From assembly GCF_026393345.1 (NCBI RefSeq), contig NZ_JAPLAI010000067.1, positions 1 through 50,397 of the forward strand: a stretch of 50,397 nucleotides of DNA, in the 5' to 3' direction. The notes below the pieces were generated by a model, which worked only from the letters and a program-made list of their open reading frames with translations, was not told the DNA's origin and did not search any database. The position numbers and the translations under genes were made by a program. This DNA comes from Microbacterium sp. Its GTDB lineage: Bacteria > Actinomycetota > Actinomycetes > Actinomycetales > Microbacteriaceae. Every line of letters begins with the position of its first letter. Position 1 is the first letter of the stretch. Positions 8,366 to 16,904 of the stretch are shown here, piece by piece.

Positions 8366-9304
8366 TCAGGTGTCTTTCTGGTGCAGTCGGGTCAGGTAGT
8401 CGTTGTACGCGTCGAGTTCGGGGTCACCGTGAGCGTCGGCGCGGCGGTCGGCGGCAACGGCCTGGGCGGTGTCCTCGCGGAACCAGCGGTGCATCACGTA
8501 GATGAGCATCAGCAGGGTGGGAGCTTCGCCGTAGGACCAGGCCAGGCCACCGGCGAGGCGTTGGTCCTCGATCGGGTCCATTCCCAGCGCGCTCGTCGGA
8601 CCGGCGAACCCTTGCACGAGGATGCTGGTGGCCATCATCAGGAACACGCCGAAGAACGCGTGCAGGGCGGCTTCGGCGAACGCATCCAGAGCGCGTCCAC
8701 CGTGGCTCATCCGCACCGGGAGCGGGTCTGAGGACAGAATCGGGATCGTGAACAGCATCCCGGCAACCAGGAACCCGACCTCGAGGAGAGTGTGGCCCGT
8801 GACGGTGGACAGGATCGGGTCGGCGAAATCCGCCAGGTAGAGGCCGTAGAACGCGGCCAGGTACAAAGGGACCGCCAGCCACGGGCTGAGCAGCCACCGG
8901 GCGGTCCGGCTGCGCAGCCCCGCATGTGCCGCGCGGAGGATCATGAGGCCGGTGCCGTGGTGGGGGGTGGCGCGCAGCAGCAGGGTGCCGGGAGAGCCGA
9001 GAACCAGCAGCGGCGGGATTGTCATCATTAGGGTGAGCTGCTGGAACATGAACACCGAGAACAGCGCGTACCCGTACCCCTCGACTCCGAGCCCTGTGAC
9101 CGCGGCGAGGGCGACGCAGCCAAGCAGGAAGCTGACCGTGCGCCACACCGGCCACCGACGCCCCAGCGACCACAGCCGCACCGCGCCGGCCAGGTAGGCG
9201 ACGGCGAGCACGCCGGCCACTACTGGCAGCAGCGGCAGCGGTAACGGCCCAGGGCTGAGGAAGCCGAGCAGTGTCGGCGGTGCCCCGGGGATCCAGTCGT
9301 TCAC
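8366..9304 (-). CDS. CtaG-family cytochrome c oxidase copper-assembly protein
   Basis: A 312-residue polytopic protein of the caa3_CtaG family, thought to help load copper into haem-copper oxidase on the outer face of the membrane. About seven helices are visible, with the conserved stretch FMFQQLTLMMTIPPLLVLGS and a later HAFFGVFLMM segment. It is full length and serves as the standard for judging the truncated CopD-CtaG at 138-1784. No oxidase subunit genes are nearby, so its client must lie elsewhere. It starts 21 bases after the zinc-ribbon gene. Confidence 0.9.
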   Translation of the reverse strand: MNDWIPGAPPTLLGFLSPGPLPLPLLPVVAGVLAVAYLAGAVRLWSLGRRWPVWRTVSFLLGCVALAAVTGLGVEGYGYALFSVFMFQQLTLMMTIPPLLVLGSPGTLLLRATPHHGTGLMILRAAHAGLRSRTARWLLSPWLAVPLYLAAFYGLYLADFADPILSTVTGHTLLEVGFLVAGMLFTIPILSSDPLPVRMSHGGRALDAFAEAALHAFFGVFLMMATSILVQGFAGPTSALGMDPIEDQRLAGGLAWSYGEAPTLLMLIYVMHRWFREDTAQAVAADRRADAHGDPELDAYNDYLTRLHQKDT

Positions 9305-9325
9305 GGTCTCATCTCGGTTGAGTGA

Positions 9326-9607
9326 TCAGAAGTCGAAGAGGTCGCCGAGGAAACCCTCCCGGCGGCGCTTCCCTCCTCGGACGTCCCTGGAATCGTCTCT
9401 GCCTCGGGAGGAGTCACCACGGCCGTGGTGGGAGTCGCGTGATGGTGGTGCGGGGTATCCGGGCGAGCGGGAGTCGGAGGTGCGGTCGATGATCTTGTCC
9501 AGTTCGCCGCGGTCCAGCCAGACGCCGCGGCATTGCGGGCAGTAGTCAATCTCGACACCGGAACGCTCGGTCACCACGAGCAGGGCATCGTCAATGGGAC
9601 ATTTCAT
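9326..9607 (-). CDS. Small zinc-ribbon (TFIIB-type) protein
   Basis: A 93-residue protein starting MKCPID at the ATG at 9607, which overlaps the resB stop in ATGA; this decides the start against a longer in-frame reading. C3 with C28/C31 (YCPQCRGVWLDRGE) form the zf-TFIIB zinc ribbon, a family whose partners are unknown. The remainder (about 45-93) is an Arg/Ser/Asp/Gly-rich disordered tail ending in FLGDLFDF, a pattern shared by other actinobacterial members. Its place between ResB and CtaG suggests a role in metal or haem-protein assembly, but that is inference. Confidence 0.8.
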   Translation of the reverse strand: MKCPIDDALLVVTERSGVEIDYCPQCRGVWLDRGELDKIIDRTSDSRSPGYPAPPSRDSHHGRGDSSRGRDDSRDVRGGKRRREGFLGDLFDF

Positions 9608-11322
9608 CGGTTTTCTCCTTCGGGAGGGATGTGGCTTGTCGTGCCGGTCAGCGCGGCGGAATGAGTGTCCGCGATGTCGCGGACGGCTTTGTTCAGGGTT
9701 GGGTCCTCGCCGCGCGCGAGGCCGGCGTACTCGACCCGGACGCCCCCCGGGGTGGTGTGGGCTTTGATCCACACGCGGCGGCGGGGGACGAACATCCCGG
9801 CAATCAGTCCCAATGTGGCCAGGGTGGCGAAGGCGAGCACCCAGGTACCGGAGGGGTCGTTTTGGATCTGCAGCGACGCGAACCGTTTCACCGGTTCACC
9901 GACCACCGCTGTGTCGTCCTCCCAGGTGATCGTCCCCCACCCGTTGGGAAGGTCAGCGCTCGCGCCGGGGGTGAGCTCGAGCGACTCCGCGCCGGTGTCG
10001 GCGCCGGTGTGCTGGGTGAGCCCGTCGACATCGAGGGTGTAGACGGACCGGGGGGTGCCGTCATCGATCCCGAGGTCACCGCTGAACACGTTGAGAGTGA
10101 GCACCGGGTTAATCGCATCCGGGTACACCGACGTGTACGCGCCGGACGGCAGCACACCCTGAGTGGGGTAGAAAAATCCAACCAGACCGAGCTGCTCCGG
10201 CATCCCGTCCGGGATCTTGATGACCCCCAAGGAGGTCATGAATGAGTCCTGCGGCAGGAACGGCTGCGATTCGCTGTACACAACTTCCCCCTCCGGGTTC
10301 CGGATAGTGAGGGTGGGCGCGTACCCGTTTCCGAGCAGGTAGATCCGGTCACCTTCGACGGTGATCGGATAGTTGACGATGACGCTCTCGCTGCGGTCGT
10401 CCTGCCCGGGTTGGCGGATAGTCACATTGGCGGAGAAGTCCCCTGCTTGCCCCGCGCCGGGGGTACCGGGCAGCTGATAGGTGACCTCGAACTCGTCGAG
10501 GGTCATCGAGTACGGGGCGAGGCCGGTTCCGTCGACGAATCGGCCCGGGTTGAAGGAGGAGTAGTCGCTGAGGGCGTTGACGAACGTGGTGCCCTCCACC
10601 ACGACCCGCTGCCCGGTGTAAGCGAACCCGCCGCCGATGCCGACGGAGACCAGCACCCCGATCAGAGCGATGTGGAAGACAAGGTTCCCGGTTTCTCGCA
10701 GGTAGCCGCGCTCCGCCGAGACGGATGCCCATCCGCGGCCGTCGTACCTGTGCACCCGGTAGCCAGCGCGGCGCAGTTGCCGCTCCGCGAGCTCAACGGC
10801 CTCTTCCGCCGCGTTCTGGGCCGCCGCCCCTGCGGATACGGTGACCTCCCGGTAGTCGGGGAGGCGAGAGAGGCGGGCGGGGGTGCGGGGCGGCTGTGAC
10901 CGGAGGGCTTTGTAGTGGTGCTTTGCGCGGGGAATGACGCAGCCGATGAGGGAGGTGAACAGCAGCAGGTAGATCGCGGAGAACCAAGGCGATTGGTACA
11001 CGTCGAACAACCCGATCGCGTCCGCGACGGGGAACACGTCCGGGTTATCGCGTTCCCATTGGATGACGCCGTTGGGGTCGGCGGTGCGCTGTGGGAACAG
11101 CGACCCCGGTACGGCGGCGATCGCAAGGAACAGCAGCAGCACCAGGGCGGTACGCATACTGGTCAGCTGCCGCCATGCCCACCTCCCCCAGCCCACGATG
11201 CCGAGCGCCGGGGAGGTCACGTCCGCGGCATTGTCACCGTCGTCGCTGTCGGCGTGGTCGCGGGGTCGGAGCGGGTCGACGGCCTCGTTCGCCTCGTCGG
11301 TCTCAGAGCGGGAGGGGGACAT
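9604..11322 (-). CDS. resB: System II cytochrome c biogenesis protein ResB
   Basis: A 572-residue protein of the ResB family, partner of CcsB in haem delivery to apocytochromes. A hydrophilic acidic N-terminus (about 1-45) is followed by TM1 with TALVLLLFLAIAAVPGSLFPQ, two more helices, a large extracytoplasmic domain (about 240-480) and a final helix near the C-terminus. This is the standard ResB layout and length. It lies just after ccdA, overlapping it by 20 bases, and before the zinc-ribbon gene with a 4-base overlap. Confidence 0.92.
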   Translation of the reverse strand: MSPSRSETDEANEAVDPLRPRDHADSDDGDNAADVTSPALGIVGWGRWAWRQLTSMRTALVLLLFLAIAAVPGSLFPQRTADPNGVIQWERDNPDVFPVADAIGLFDVYQSPWFSAIYLLLFTSLIGCVIPRAKHHYKALRSQPPRTPARLSRLPDYREVTVSAGAAAQNAAEEAVELAERQLRRAGYRVHRYDGRGWASVSAERGYLRETGNLVFHIALIGVLVSVGIGGGFAYTGQRVVVEGTTFVNALSDYSSFNPGRFVDGTGLAPYSMTLDEFEVTYQLPGTPGAGQAGDFSANVTIRQPGQDDRSESVIVNYPITVEGDRIYLLGNGYAPTLTIRNPEGEVVYSESQPFLPQDSFMTSLGVIKIPDGMPEQLGLVGFFYPTQGVLPSGAYTSVYPDAINPVLTLNVFSGDLGIDDGTPRSVYTLDVDGLTQHTGADTGAESLELTPGASADLPNGWGTITWEDDTAVVGEPVKRFASLQIQNDPSGTWVLAFATLATLGLIAGMFVPRRRVWIKAHTTPGGVRVEYAGLARGEDPTLNKAVRDIADTHSAALTGTTSHIPPEGENR

Positions 11323-12070
11323 TGATCACCACCTGTTGCAGTGACGACATCAGCGCCGTCCACAGTCCGGTGACCATCAGCAGCCCGAGGAGGATGAGCA
11401 TCACTCCGCCGATGATGTTCAGAGCGCGGATGTGGCGGCGCAGGAATGTCACGGACCGGGATGCCCATCCCCAGCCGGCAGCGAGGATCAGGAACGGGAT
11501 CCCCAGGCCGAGAGAGTAGGCCAGGCCGAGGAGGCCGGCGCGAGCCGGGTCGCCCAGGTTCCACGACATGGAGATGATCGCCGCGAGGGTCGGGCCGATG
11601 CACGGCGTCCAGCCGACACCGAGCGCGAAGCCGAGCAACGGCGCGCCGATCAACCCCGCGCGACCTCGGATACGGGGGCGGAGGGTGCGTTGGGCGAGCC
11701 CGAACAGGCCGAGGAAAACCAGACCGAGAACGATGATGACAACCCCAAACACCCGGGTGAGGATGTTCGCGTACTGCAACAGCAGAAACCCGAAAGCGCC
11801 CCCAAGGATGGTGACCGCCACGAATACCACCGTGAAGCCGGCGATGAACAGGGCCACCCCCAGCAACAGCCGTGCACGCTCCGTCCGCACCGCGACCCCT
11901 GACCCGGTTCCGACTGTTCGGGTGTCGGTGGTGGTGCTGCCGAGGTAACCGAGGTAGCCGGGCACGAGTGGCAGCACGCACGGGGAGAGGAACGACACCA
12001 GCCCGGCAAGCACCGCCACCGGGACAGCCACCCACAGGGCTCCGTCGACGATCGCCGCCCCCGGGTTCAC
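11303..12070 (-). CDS. ccdA: Thiol-disulfide transporter CcdA
   Basis: A 255-residue protein with six predicted helices in two inverted repeats. The two redox cysteines are C31 in FLSPCVLPLVPGYL and C157 in GWTPCIGP, the signature pair of CcdA. It carries electrons from cytoplasmic thioredoxin to extracytoplasmic ResA-type proteins, keeping apocytochrome CXXCH thiols reduced for haem attachment. Its start overlaps the stop of the TlpA/ResA-like gene by 4 bases, consistent with the two working together. Confidence 0.93.
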   Translation of the reverse strand: MNPGAAIVDGALWVAVPVAVLAGLVSFLSPCVLPLVPGYLGYLGSTTTDTRTVGTGSGVAVRTERARLLLGVALFIAGFTVVFVAVTILGGAFGFLLLQYANILTRVFGVVIIVLGLVFLGLFGLAQRTLRPRIRGRAGLIGAPLLGFALGVGWTPCIGPTLAAIISMSWNLGDPARAGLLGLAYSLGLGIPFLILAAGWGWASRSVTFLRRHIRALNIIGGVMLILLGLLMVTGLWTALMSSLQQVVINVPLPL

Positions 12071-12675
12071 GGGGCATCCTCTACGAGGGTGTCGGCGACG
12101 AGGGTGGAGAGGATCGACGCGGCGGCCAGCTGTCCGATGATCCGGGCGGCGACTCTCCCGTCACGGTCGATGACGAGGGTGGTGGGGGTGGCTTGGATGG
12201 GGGTGAGCTGCGCGAACGCCAGTTTGACCCGCCCGTCGTTCACATCGATCACGCTCGGGTAGGTGATGTTGTTGTCGCGGGCGAAGGAGAGCGCGGTGGC
12301 GGGCTGGTCGTAGGTGTTCACCCCGAGGAACGCGACACCCTGGTCCTGATAGTCCTGCCACACCTCTTCCAGGAGCGGCGCTTCCACGATGCACGGCCCG
12401 CACGCGGCGTACCAGAAGTTCACCACCAGCACCCCGCCCCGGTAGTCGTCGCTGGTCACCCTGTCACCGGTCTCGGTGACACCCTCGAACACGACAGGAT
12501 CACCCCGCTCAGCTTGCGGGATCTCCACGACCTGGAAATCGCCGGAGATGTAGCCCTTATCGGTGCCGTCGCGGTACTGCTGCGCGAGGGAGTCATCTGC
12601 TGCGCATCCGGTGAGCAACGTCGCCGCGAGGAGCAGGGCGACAGCAGTCCGGGTCCGGACTCTGCGGGTGGTCAT
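12067..12675 (-). CDS. TlpA/ResA-like thioredoxin lipoprotein
   Basis: A 202-residue thiol-disulfide reductase anchored outside the membrane. The signal peptide ends in the lipobox LLTGC with C24 as the lipid-modified residue. The thioredoxin fold follows, with active site C92-G-P-C95 in NFWYAACGPC and a cis-proline (ATPTT) near the end. It is the expected reductant of apocytochrome c, fed by CcdA. As a lipoprotein it is a natural substrate of the LspA and Lnt encoded in the same block. The ATG at 12675 overlaps the stop of the upstream small membrane protein gene by 4 bases. Confidence 0.9.
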   Translation of the reverse strand: MTTRRVRTRTAVALLLAATLLTGCAADDSLAQQYRDGTDKGYISGDFQVVEIPQAERGDPVVFEGVTETGDRVTSDDYRGGVLVVNFWYAACGPCIVEAPLLEEVWQDYQDQGVAFLGVNTYDQPATALSFARDNNITYPSVIDVNDGRVKLAFAQLTPIQATPTTLVIDRDGRVAARIIGQLAAASILSTLVADTLVEDAP

Positions 12676-13007
12676 GGGCGGCGCACTTTGATCAGCGCAC
12701 CGGCGACGAGGAACACCACGGCTGCGACCGGTTGCGCGGCCGTCCAGACAGGCCCTGCGAATGGGAACGGGAATACCGGATTCCAGATCACCACGATCAC
12801 CGCGAACACGGGCACCCACCACCACTGCCGCGCCTGCACGGCGAACCACGCCACGATCACGCCCAGGATGGCGGTCAGGAACAGCACCGCCAAAAACCAG
12901 TCGTTGCCGATGAGCGCGGGGGCAACGAACAGGGCGGCCGCAGCGAGCAGGCTCGGCGCGAACGCGTTGCGCTGGTAGGTCGGGGGGGTTCGTTGCTTCG
13001 CCATCAT
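12672..13007 (-). CDS. Small four-helix membrane protein (DUF6804-like)
   Basis: A 111-residue protein with four hydrophobic segments (about 15-32, 35-52, 58-75 and 85-105) and a basic C-terminal end. It resembles small actinobacterial membrane proteins labelled DUF6804; that name is from memory and not checked. The start is ATGATG overlapping the lspA stop, so either the first or second ATG may be used. It is tightly packed between lspA and the TlpA-like gene. No catalytic residues are recognisable, and its role is unknown. Confidence 0.7.
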   Translation of the reverse strand: MMAKQRTPPTYQRNAFAPSLLAAAALFVAPALIGNDWFLAVLFLTAILGVIVAWFAVQARQWWWVPVFAVIVVIWNPVFPFPFAGPVWTAAQPVAAVVFLVAGALIKVRRP

Positions 13008-13540
13008 CGACCCGCCTCCACGGAGGTTGCCGGGGCCGTGGGATCGTCCGTTGCCGTTGTGTGGGTGCGGCGGTGACGGATCCACAGACTTCCGCCCAGG
13101 ATTATCACGCCGGCGCCGAGAGCGACGTCGGCGAGGTTGCCGATGAACCAGTTGCCGTATGCGAGGAAGTCGGTGACATGGCCGCGGCCGAACGCGGGCG
13201 GGGCGAAAAGCCGGTCGATCAGGTTGCCGATCGCGCCGCCCAGGATCAGCCCGATCCCGACCGCCCAGCCGGTGGTGCGGGCGCGAGTGGCGGCGACGAT
13301 GAGCACGGCGGTCGCGGCGACCCCCAGCAGGGTGAGCAGCCATGTCGCCCCGGACCCGAGGGAGAGGAGGGCTCCAGGGTTGAAAGCCAGCTGCAGGCCG
13401 AGCAGATCGCCCAGCAGCGGGATCCGCTCATCCTCAGTCAGCGTGGAAAACGCGGCCGCCTTGCTGGCCTGATCAATCAGCACCACTCCTGCTGCCGCGA
13501 TGCAGGCGAGAGCGAACCTGCGTGCCTGGTCAGGACTCAT
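13004..13540 (-). CDS. lspA: Lipoprotein signal peptidase (signal peptidase II)
   Basis: A 178-residue aspartic protease with four predicted helices that cleaves prolipoproteins before the lipidated cysteine. The catalytic aspartates are D109 in GGAIGNLIDR and D138 in GNLADVALG. The second motif is less usual than the common NVAD form. A basic, threonine-rich C-terminal tail follows. It overlaps the copC end by 11 bases. Extra lspA copies beside metal-resistance genes are known from mobile elements in Gram-positive bacteria, and this is probably such an accessory copy. Confidence 0.92.
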   Translation of the reverse strand: MSPDQARRFALACIAAAGVVLIDQASKAAAFSTLTEDERIPLLGDLLGLQLAFNPGALLSLGSGATWLLTLLGVAATAVLIVAATRARTTGWAVGIGLILGGAIGNLIDRLFAPPAFGRGHVTDFLAYGNWFIGNLADVALGAGVIILGGSLWIRHRRTHTTATDDPTAPATSVEAGR

Positions 13541-14207
13541 CCGTCGAGTCCTTCCCGGCGGTCGTGTCCCGGGCGGCTCGCGCGGCGTCGGCTCGGTCGC
13601 GGCGTCGCCGTTCCCTGCCGACCATCAACACGATGACAAGGGCGCCCCCGAGGATGATCACTCCCCCGACCACGGCGACGATCGGGAAGGCGTCGCCGCC
13701 GCCGGAGGTCTCGCCTCCGTATCCGTTGTCAGCGGATGTTTCGGTCGCGGTCGGTGACGGTTGGGGAGTTTGCGGAGCCGTGCTTGGTGTGGCGGCGGGG
13801 CTGCTCGGGACGGCGGCGGTGGGTGCGACGGTGTAGGTGTATTCGCCGCTGATCGGGTGGCCGTCACTGGAGACGACCTTCCACCGGACCGTGAACATGC
13901 CTGCCGGCGGGTCCGGGGTGAGGTGCTGCGTGATGGAGGTGCCATCCTCTGCCGGTGCATCGGTGGCAATGTTTTGCCCATCTGAGGCGATCACCTCGAC
14001 GGCGGCGGATTGCATTCCCGCGATGAGTTCACCGCTGAAGGAGAGAGTGATTTCCGCGGGCGATGAGGTGATGGTGGAGTCCGCTTGGGGATAGGAGGAG
14101 ACCAGTTCGTCGTGTGCTTGGGCGGGGGCCGCCACAGCCAGGGTTAGTCCCGCTCCGAGGAGGAGGGTGGCCAGGGTGGTGATGAGTGAGCGGCGGGGAT
14201 TACGCAT
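13530..14207 (-). CDS. CopC-domain copper-binding protein with C-terminal membrane anchor
   Basis: A 225-residue protein. The signal peptide ends AQA before HDELVSSYPQ, so cleavage would expose an N-terminal His, the first Cu(II) ligand of CopC proteins. The matching distal motif SSDGHPISGEYTYTV supplies the Asp and His ligands. A Pro/Thr/Ser-rich linker (about 130-165) leads to one C-terminal membrane helix (about 175-197) and a basic tail. CopC partners CopD, and a CopD domain lies at the far end of the block. The start overlaps the CDF gene by 8 bases. Confidence 0.9.
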   Translation of the reverse strand: MRNPRRSLITTLATLLLGAGLTLAVAAPAQAHDELVSSYPQADSTITSSPAEITLSFSGELIAGMQSAAVEVIASDGQNIATDAPAEDGTSITQHLTPDPPAGMFTVRWKVVSSDGHPISGEYTYTVAPTAAVPSSPAATPSTAPQTPQPSPTATETSADNGYGGETSGGGDAFPIVAVVGGVIILGGALVIVLMVGRERRRRDRADAARAARDTTAGKDSTDES

Positions 14208-15111
14208 GGGTGGTGTGTTCTCCGGGGTGGGATTGCGGTTCGATCTGGAACGTGGCGTGCTCGATGCTCACCGGGAAGTGGTCGGCGACACATTCCTGGA
14301 GTTCTTGCAGGAGCCGGGCGGACTGTTCCGGGGTGAGGGTGTCGTCGACGACGACGTGCGCGGTCAGAGTGGGGAGGTCCGTGGAGACTTGGGAGGCGTG
14401 CAGGTCGTGCACCGCGACCACCTGCGGGAGCTCGAGGATGTGTCGGCGTACCTCCGCCAGGTCAAGGCCGGGAGGGGTGGATTCGAGCAGGACGCTGCCG
14501 GATGCGCGGAGCAGGATGAAGGTGCGCGGGATGATCAGGAGAGCGATCAGGATGCCGGCGACCGCGTCTGCCTGGTACCAGCCGAGGGTGGCGATCAGGA
14601 TGGCGCTGACGATGACGCCGACGGAGCCAAGTGCGTCATTGAACACCTCGAGGAACGCGGCGCGCATGTTCAGGTTGCGTGTGCGACCGCTCATCAGCAC
14701 CAGCAGGGACGCGATGTTCGCGACCAGGCCGACGATCCCGAAGAACAACAGGCTGCCGGACGCGATCTCGGGCGGCTCAAATAGTCGCCGTATGCCCTCA
14801 ACCAGCGCGAAGATCCCCACACCGAGGAGGAGGGCGGCCTGGGCGAGAGCGGCGAGCACTTCCGCACGCCGCAGCCCGAACGTGTACCGGTCAGACGGGG
14901 GCCGGTTCATCAGATGCGCGGCGGTGACCGCCATCGCGAGGCCGATCACGTCGGTCAGCATGTGCGCGGCGTCCACGAGCAGCGCGAGGCTGCCGGTGAT
15001 GACTGCGCCGATGACTTCGATCACGAACACCGATGCGGTGATCGAGAACGCGATCAGCAATCTGTTCCGGGGGGTGGCCTCGCCCGTGTCGTGGCTGTGT
15101 CCAGCGCCCAT
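14200..15111 (-). CDS. Cation diffusion facilitator metal exporter (CzcD-like)
   Basis: A 303-residue protein with six predicted helices and a cytoplasmic C-terminal domain; His-rich ends (GHSHD at the start, HPGEHTTHA at the end) may bind metal. It should exchange divalent metal (Zn, Cd or Co) for protons. In TM2 the site is H50-MLT-D54. In TM5, where CzcD proteins usually have HxxxD, the sequence is E155-VFN-D159, so one metal-ligand His is Glu, which may alter selectivity. The start was set at the ATG at 15111 (MGAGHSH); the longer frame upstream has no family features. It lies 13 bases after the flavoprotein gene. Confidence 0.9.
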   Translation of the reverse strand: MGAGHSHDTGEATPRNRLLIAFSITASVFVIEVIGAVITGSLALLVDAAHMLTDVIGLAMAVTAAHLMNRPPSDRYTFGLRRAEVLAALAQAALLLGVGIFALVEGIRRLFEPPEIASGSLLFFGIVGLVANIASLLVLMSGRTRNLNMRAAFLEVFNDALGSVGVIVSAILIATLGWYQADAVAGILIALLIIPRTFILLRASGSVLLESTPPGLDLAEVRRHILELPQVVAVHDLHASQVSTDLPTLTAHVVVDDTLTPEQSARLLQELQECVADHFPVSIEHATFQIEPQSHPGEHTTHA

Positions 15112-15124
15112 GTTGGTCCCTCTC

Positions 15125-16144
15125 TTACGGCCGGTTGATGATATGGTGTGCGATCGCTGTCGCGTCCGCGGAGACCCCGGCGATGGTGTCGACACCGCTG
15201 CGGCTGTATTGCGGGAATCCCGCGACGAACAGGCCCGGTACGGGGGTCGTTGTGCGCCGCGGCCCACGGATGCGTGCCTCATCGGGGAGCCAGTCGTCTC
15301 CGGGGAGGTAGCCGGTCGCGAAGATCACCGAGCCCGGTGATGCCGTCGTCCCGTCCGCGAAGGTCACCGCACCGCCCCGCGCGTCGGTTACCCCGGGGAC
15401 GACTCGCACCCCGACCTGTTGCAGCCGTTCGTAGCTGTCACCGAACACCGGCTCGGGACGAAAATCCCCGCCGAACAACGGCCGACGCCCGCCGGCGGCC
15501 AACGGGTAGCTCGCTAACGGCCGGTGCGCGCGGCGGGTACGCACCGCCACGGTCACTGTGTGGGAAGCGGCAAGTTCCCGTGCGATCTGCAAACCGCTGT
15601 TGCCGCCGCCGACGATCAGCACATCCCGGGTGGGAATCTGGCGGGGGTATTGGTAGCTGCTGGTATGGATCGCGACACCGGGGACGCTCAATGCGGTGGC
15701 CCATTCGGGAAGTCGGGGGTGGGCAGCAGCGCCCGTGGCGCAGACGATGTTGCGGGTCTGCACCTCACCCACGGTGGTGGACAGGTGCAGGGTGGTTCCG
15801 TCGCCACGTCGCTCGACCCCGGTGACGTGGATATTCCAGGCTGTTTCGACGCCGATCCCGGCCTCGACCACCTTGAGGTAGTCGACCATCTCATCCACCC
15901 GGGGGTGCAGCCGTTGATCCCCAGGATGCCGCCGAGTCGGGAGAGCGCTGTGTCGGGCGTCACTGAGCAGCACCATCGAGTGCCACCTTGACGACCAGCT
16001 ACGCTGACCCGGAGCTGCCGCATCGATCACGACGAAATCCTGTTGCGGCCGCAGCCCTTCCGCGCTCAGCGCCGCGGCGACAGCAAGGCCTGATTGGCCG
16101 GCGCCAACGATGATCGCCCGGCGGCGCGCAAGACTGGCAGGCAT
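15125..16144 (-). CDS. FAD/NADPH-dependent oxidoreductase, flavin-monooxygenase-like
   Basis: A 339-residue flavoprotein. The FAD-binding GAGQSG motif is at about residues 12-17, the NADPH-binding GGGNSG at about 168-173, and FATGY near 290, the usual order in flavin monooxygenase-like proteins. Similar enzymes in metal-resistance islands are annotated as ArsO-like or as generic NAD(P)-binding proteins; the substrate cannot be read from the sequence. The ATG at 16144 overlaps the DsbA-like gene's stop (TGATG). It may supply redox chemistry for metal or thiol stress. Confidence 0.82.
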   Translation of the reverse strand: MPASLARRRAIIVGAGQSGLAVAAALSAEGLRPQQDFVVIDAAAPGQRSWSSRWHSMVLLSDARHSALPTRRHPGDQRLHPRVDEMVDYLKVVEAGIGVETAWNIHVTGVERRGDGTTLHLSTTVGEVQTRNIVCATGAAAHPRLPEWATALSVPGVAIHTSSYQYPRQIPTRDVLIVGGGNSGLQIARELAASHTVTVAVRTRRAHRPLASYPLAAGGRRPLFGGDFRPEPVFGDSYERLQQVGVRVVPGVTDARGGAVTFADGTTASPGSVIFATGYLPGDDWLPDEARIRGPRRTTTPVPGLFVAGFPQYSRSGVDTIAGVSADATAIAHHIINRP

Positions 16145-16806
16145 CACGGGGCCGTGCTCAGCGCTTGTGTGATGGCGTCCTCGAGGTCGTTCCACTGCTG
16201 CAGCTCGAGCGGTTCGCCGTCGAGGAAGAACGTCGGGGTGCTGGAAACACCCAGCGCCTGACCCTCGTTGAGGTCCATCTCCACCCGTGCCAGCGTTTCC
16301 GGGTCCGCAATCGCCGCGTCGTAGGCAGCCATGTCCAGCCCGAGCTCTTCCGCGAATCCGCGGAACAAATCAGCACGGGATTCCTGCGACTCGCCCCACT
16401 CGGCCTGCGTCTCGAACAGCCGGTGATACATGTCCTCGAACCGGTCCTGCCCGGCAGCGGCCTCCGCAGCCAGGGCCGCGTTGGTGGAGTTGGTGTGACC
16501 GGGTAGCGGGAAGTAGCGGACGACATAGGTGATCTGCCCCGCGAACTTTTCCCGAATGTCTTCAACGATCGGGTAGAACGCCCCACACGCCTCACACTCG
16601 AAGTCGAGGAACTCCACCACCGTGACCGCACCCTCACCCCCGTCCTCCAAGACATGCGAGTTCGGTCGCACCACCGATGCGGGCTCCCCCTCCCCTCCCG
16701 GGGAAGGCGTCGAGCGTTGATTGACAAGGACATAGATGACCGCCGCCAGGATCAAGGCGACGACAACAGCGACAGTGATCAACGTCACTTTCACAGGGGT
16801 TTTCAT
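16144..16806 (-). CDS. DsbA-like membrane-anchored thiol-disulfide oxidoreductase
   Basis: A 220-residue protein with an N-terminal membrane anchor (about 8-28), a Pro/Ser/Gly-rich linker and a DsbA-type thioredoxin domain. The active site is C71-E-A-C74 in FLDFECEACGAF; the cis-proline is in SSTPTFFLDG. It should form or shuffle disulfides in exported proteins, opposing the CcdA/ResA reducing pathway encoded downstream. No VKOR or DsbB partner gene is visible in the window. GGAG lies 8 bases before the ATG at 16806. It follows the preceding gene by 98 bases, a gap holding a possible attenuating hairpin. Confidence 0.88.
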   Translation of the reverse strand: MKTPVKVTLITVAVVVALILAAVIYVLVNQRSTPSPGGEGEPASVVRPNSHVLEDGGEGAVTVVEFLDFECEACGAFYPIVEDIREKFAGQITYVVRYFPLPGHTNSTNAALAAEAAAGQDRFEDMYHRLFETQAEWGESQESRADLFRGFAEELGLDMAAYDAAIADPETLARVEMDLNEGQALGVSSTPTFFLDGEPLELQQWNDLEDAITQALSTAP

Positions 16807-16849
16807 GGAGGCACTCCGAACGGTCACGACACGTGGGCATAAGAGAAAT

Positions 16850-16869
16850 CTCCCCGGCAGGCGCCGGAG
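16850..16869 (-). terminator. Possible weak terminator or attenuator hairpin
   Basis: On the minus strand CTCCGGC pairs across a short loop with GCCGGGGAG (one bulge) and is followed by ATTTCTCTTAT. It lies between the small membrane-protein gene and the DsbA-like gene, the widest gap in the minus-strand run, so the sensor/ATPase unit may be partly separated here from the downstream genes. Confidence 0.4.
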
Positions 16870-16904
16870 AAGGTCACCACCACAGACGGGTGGCGTGCCA
16901 GGTG

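Noticed and set aside
9301..9558. An 85-codon minus-strand frame between CtaG and the zinc-ribbon gene
   Set aside because: It lies in another frame over the zinc-ribbon gene's disordered tail and has no own signals.
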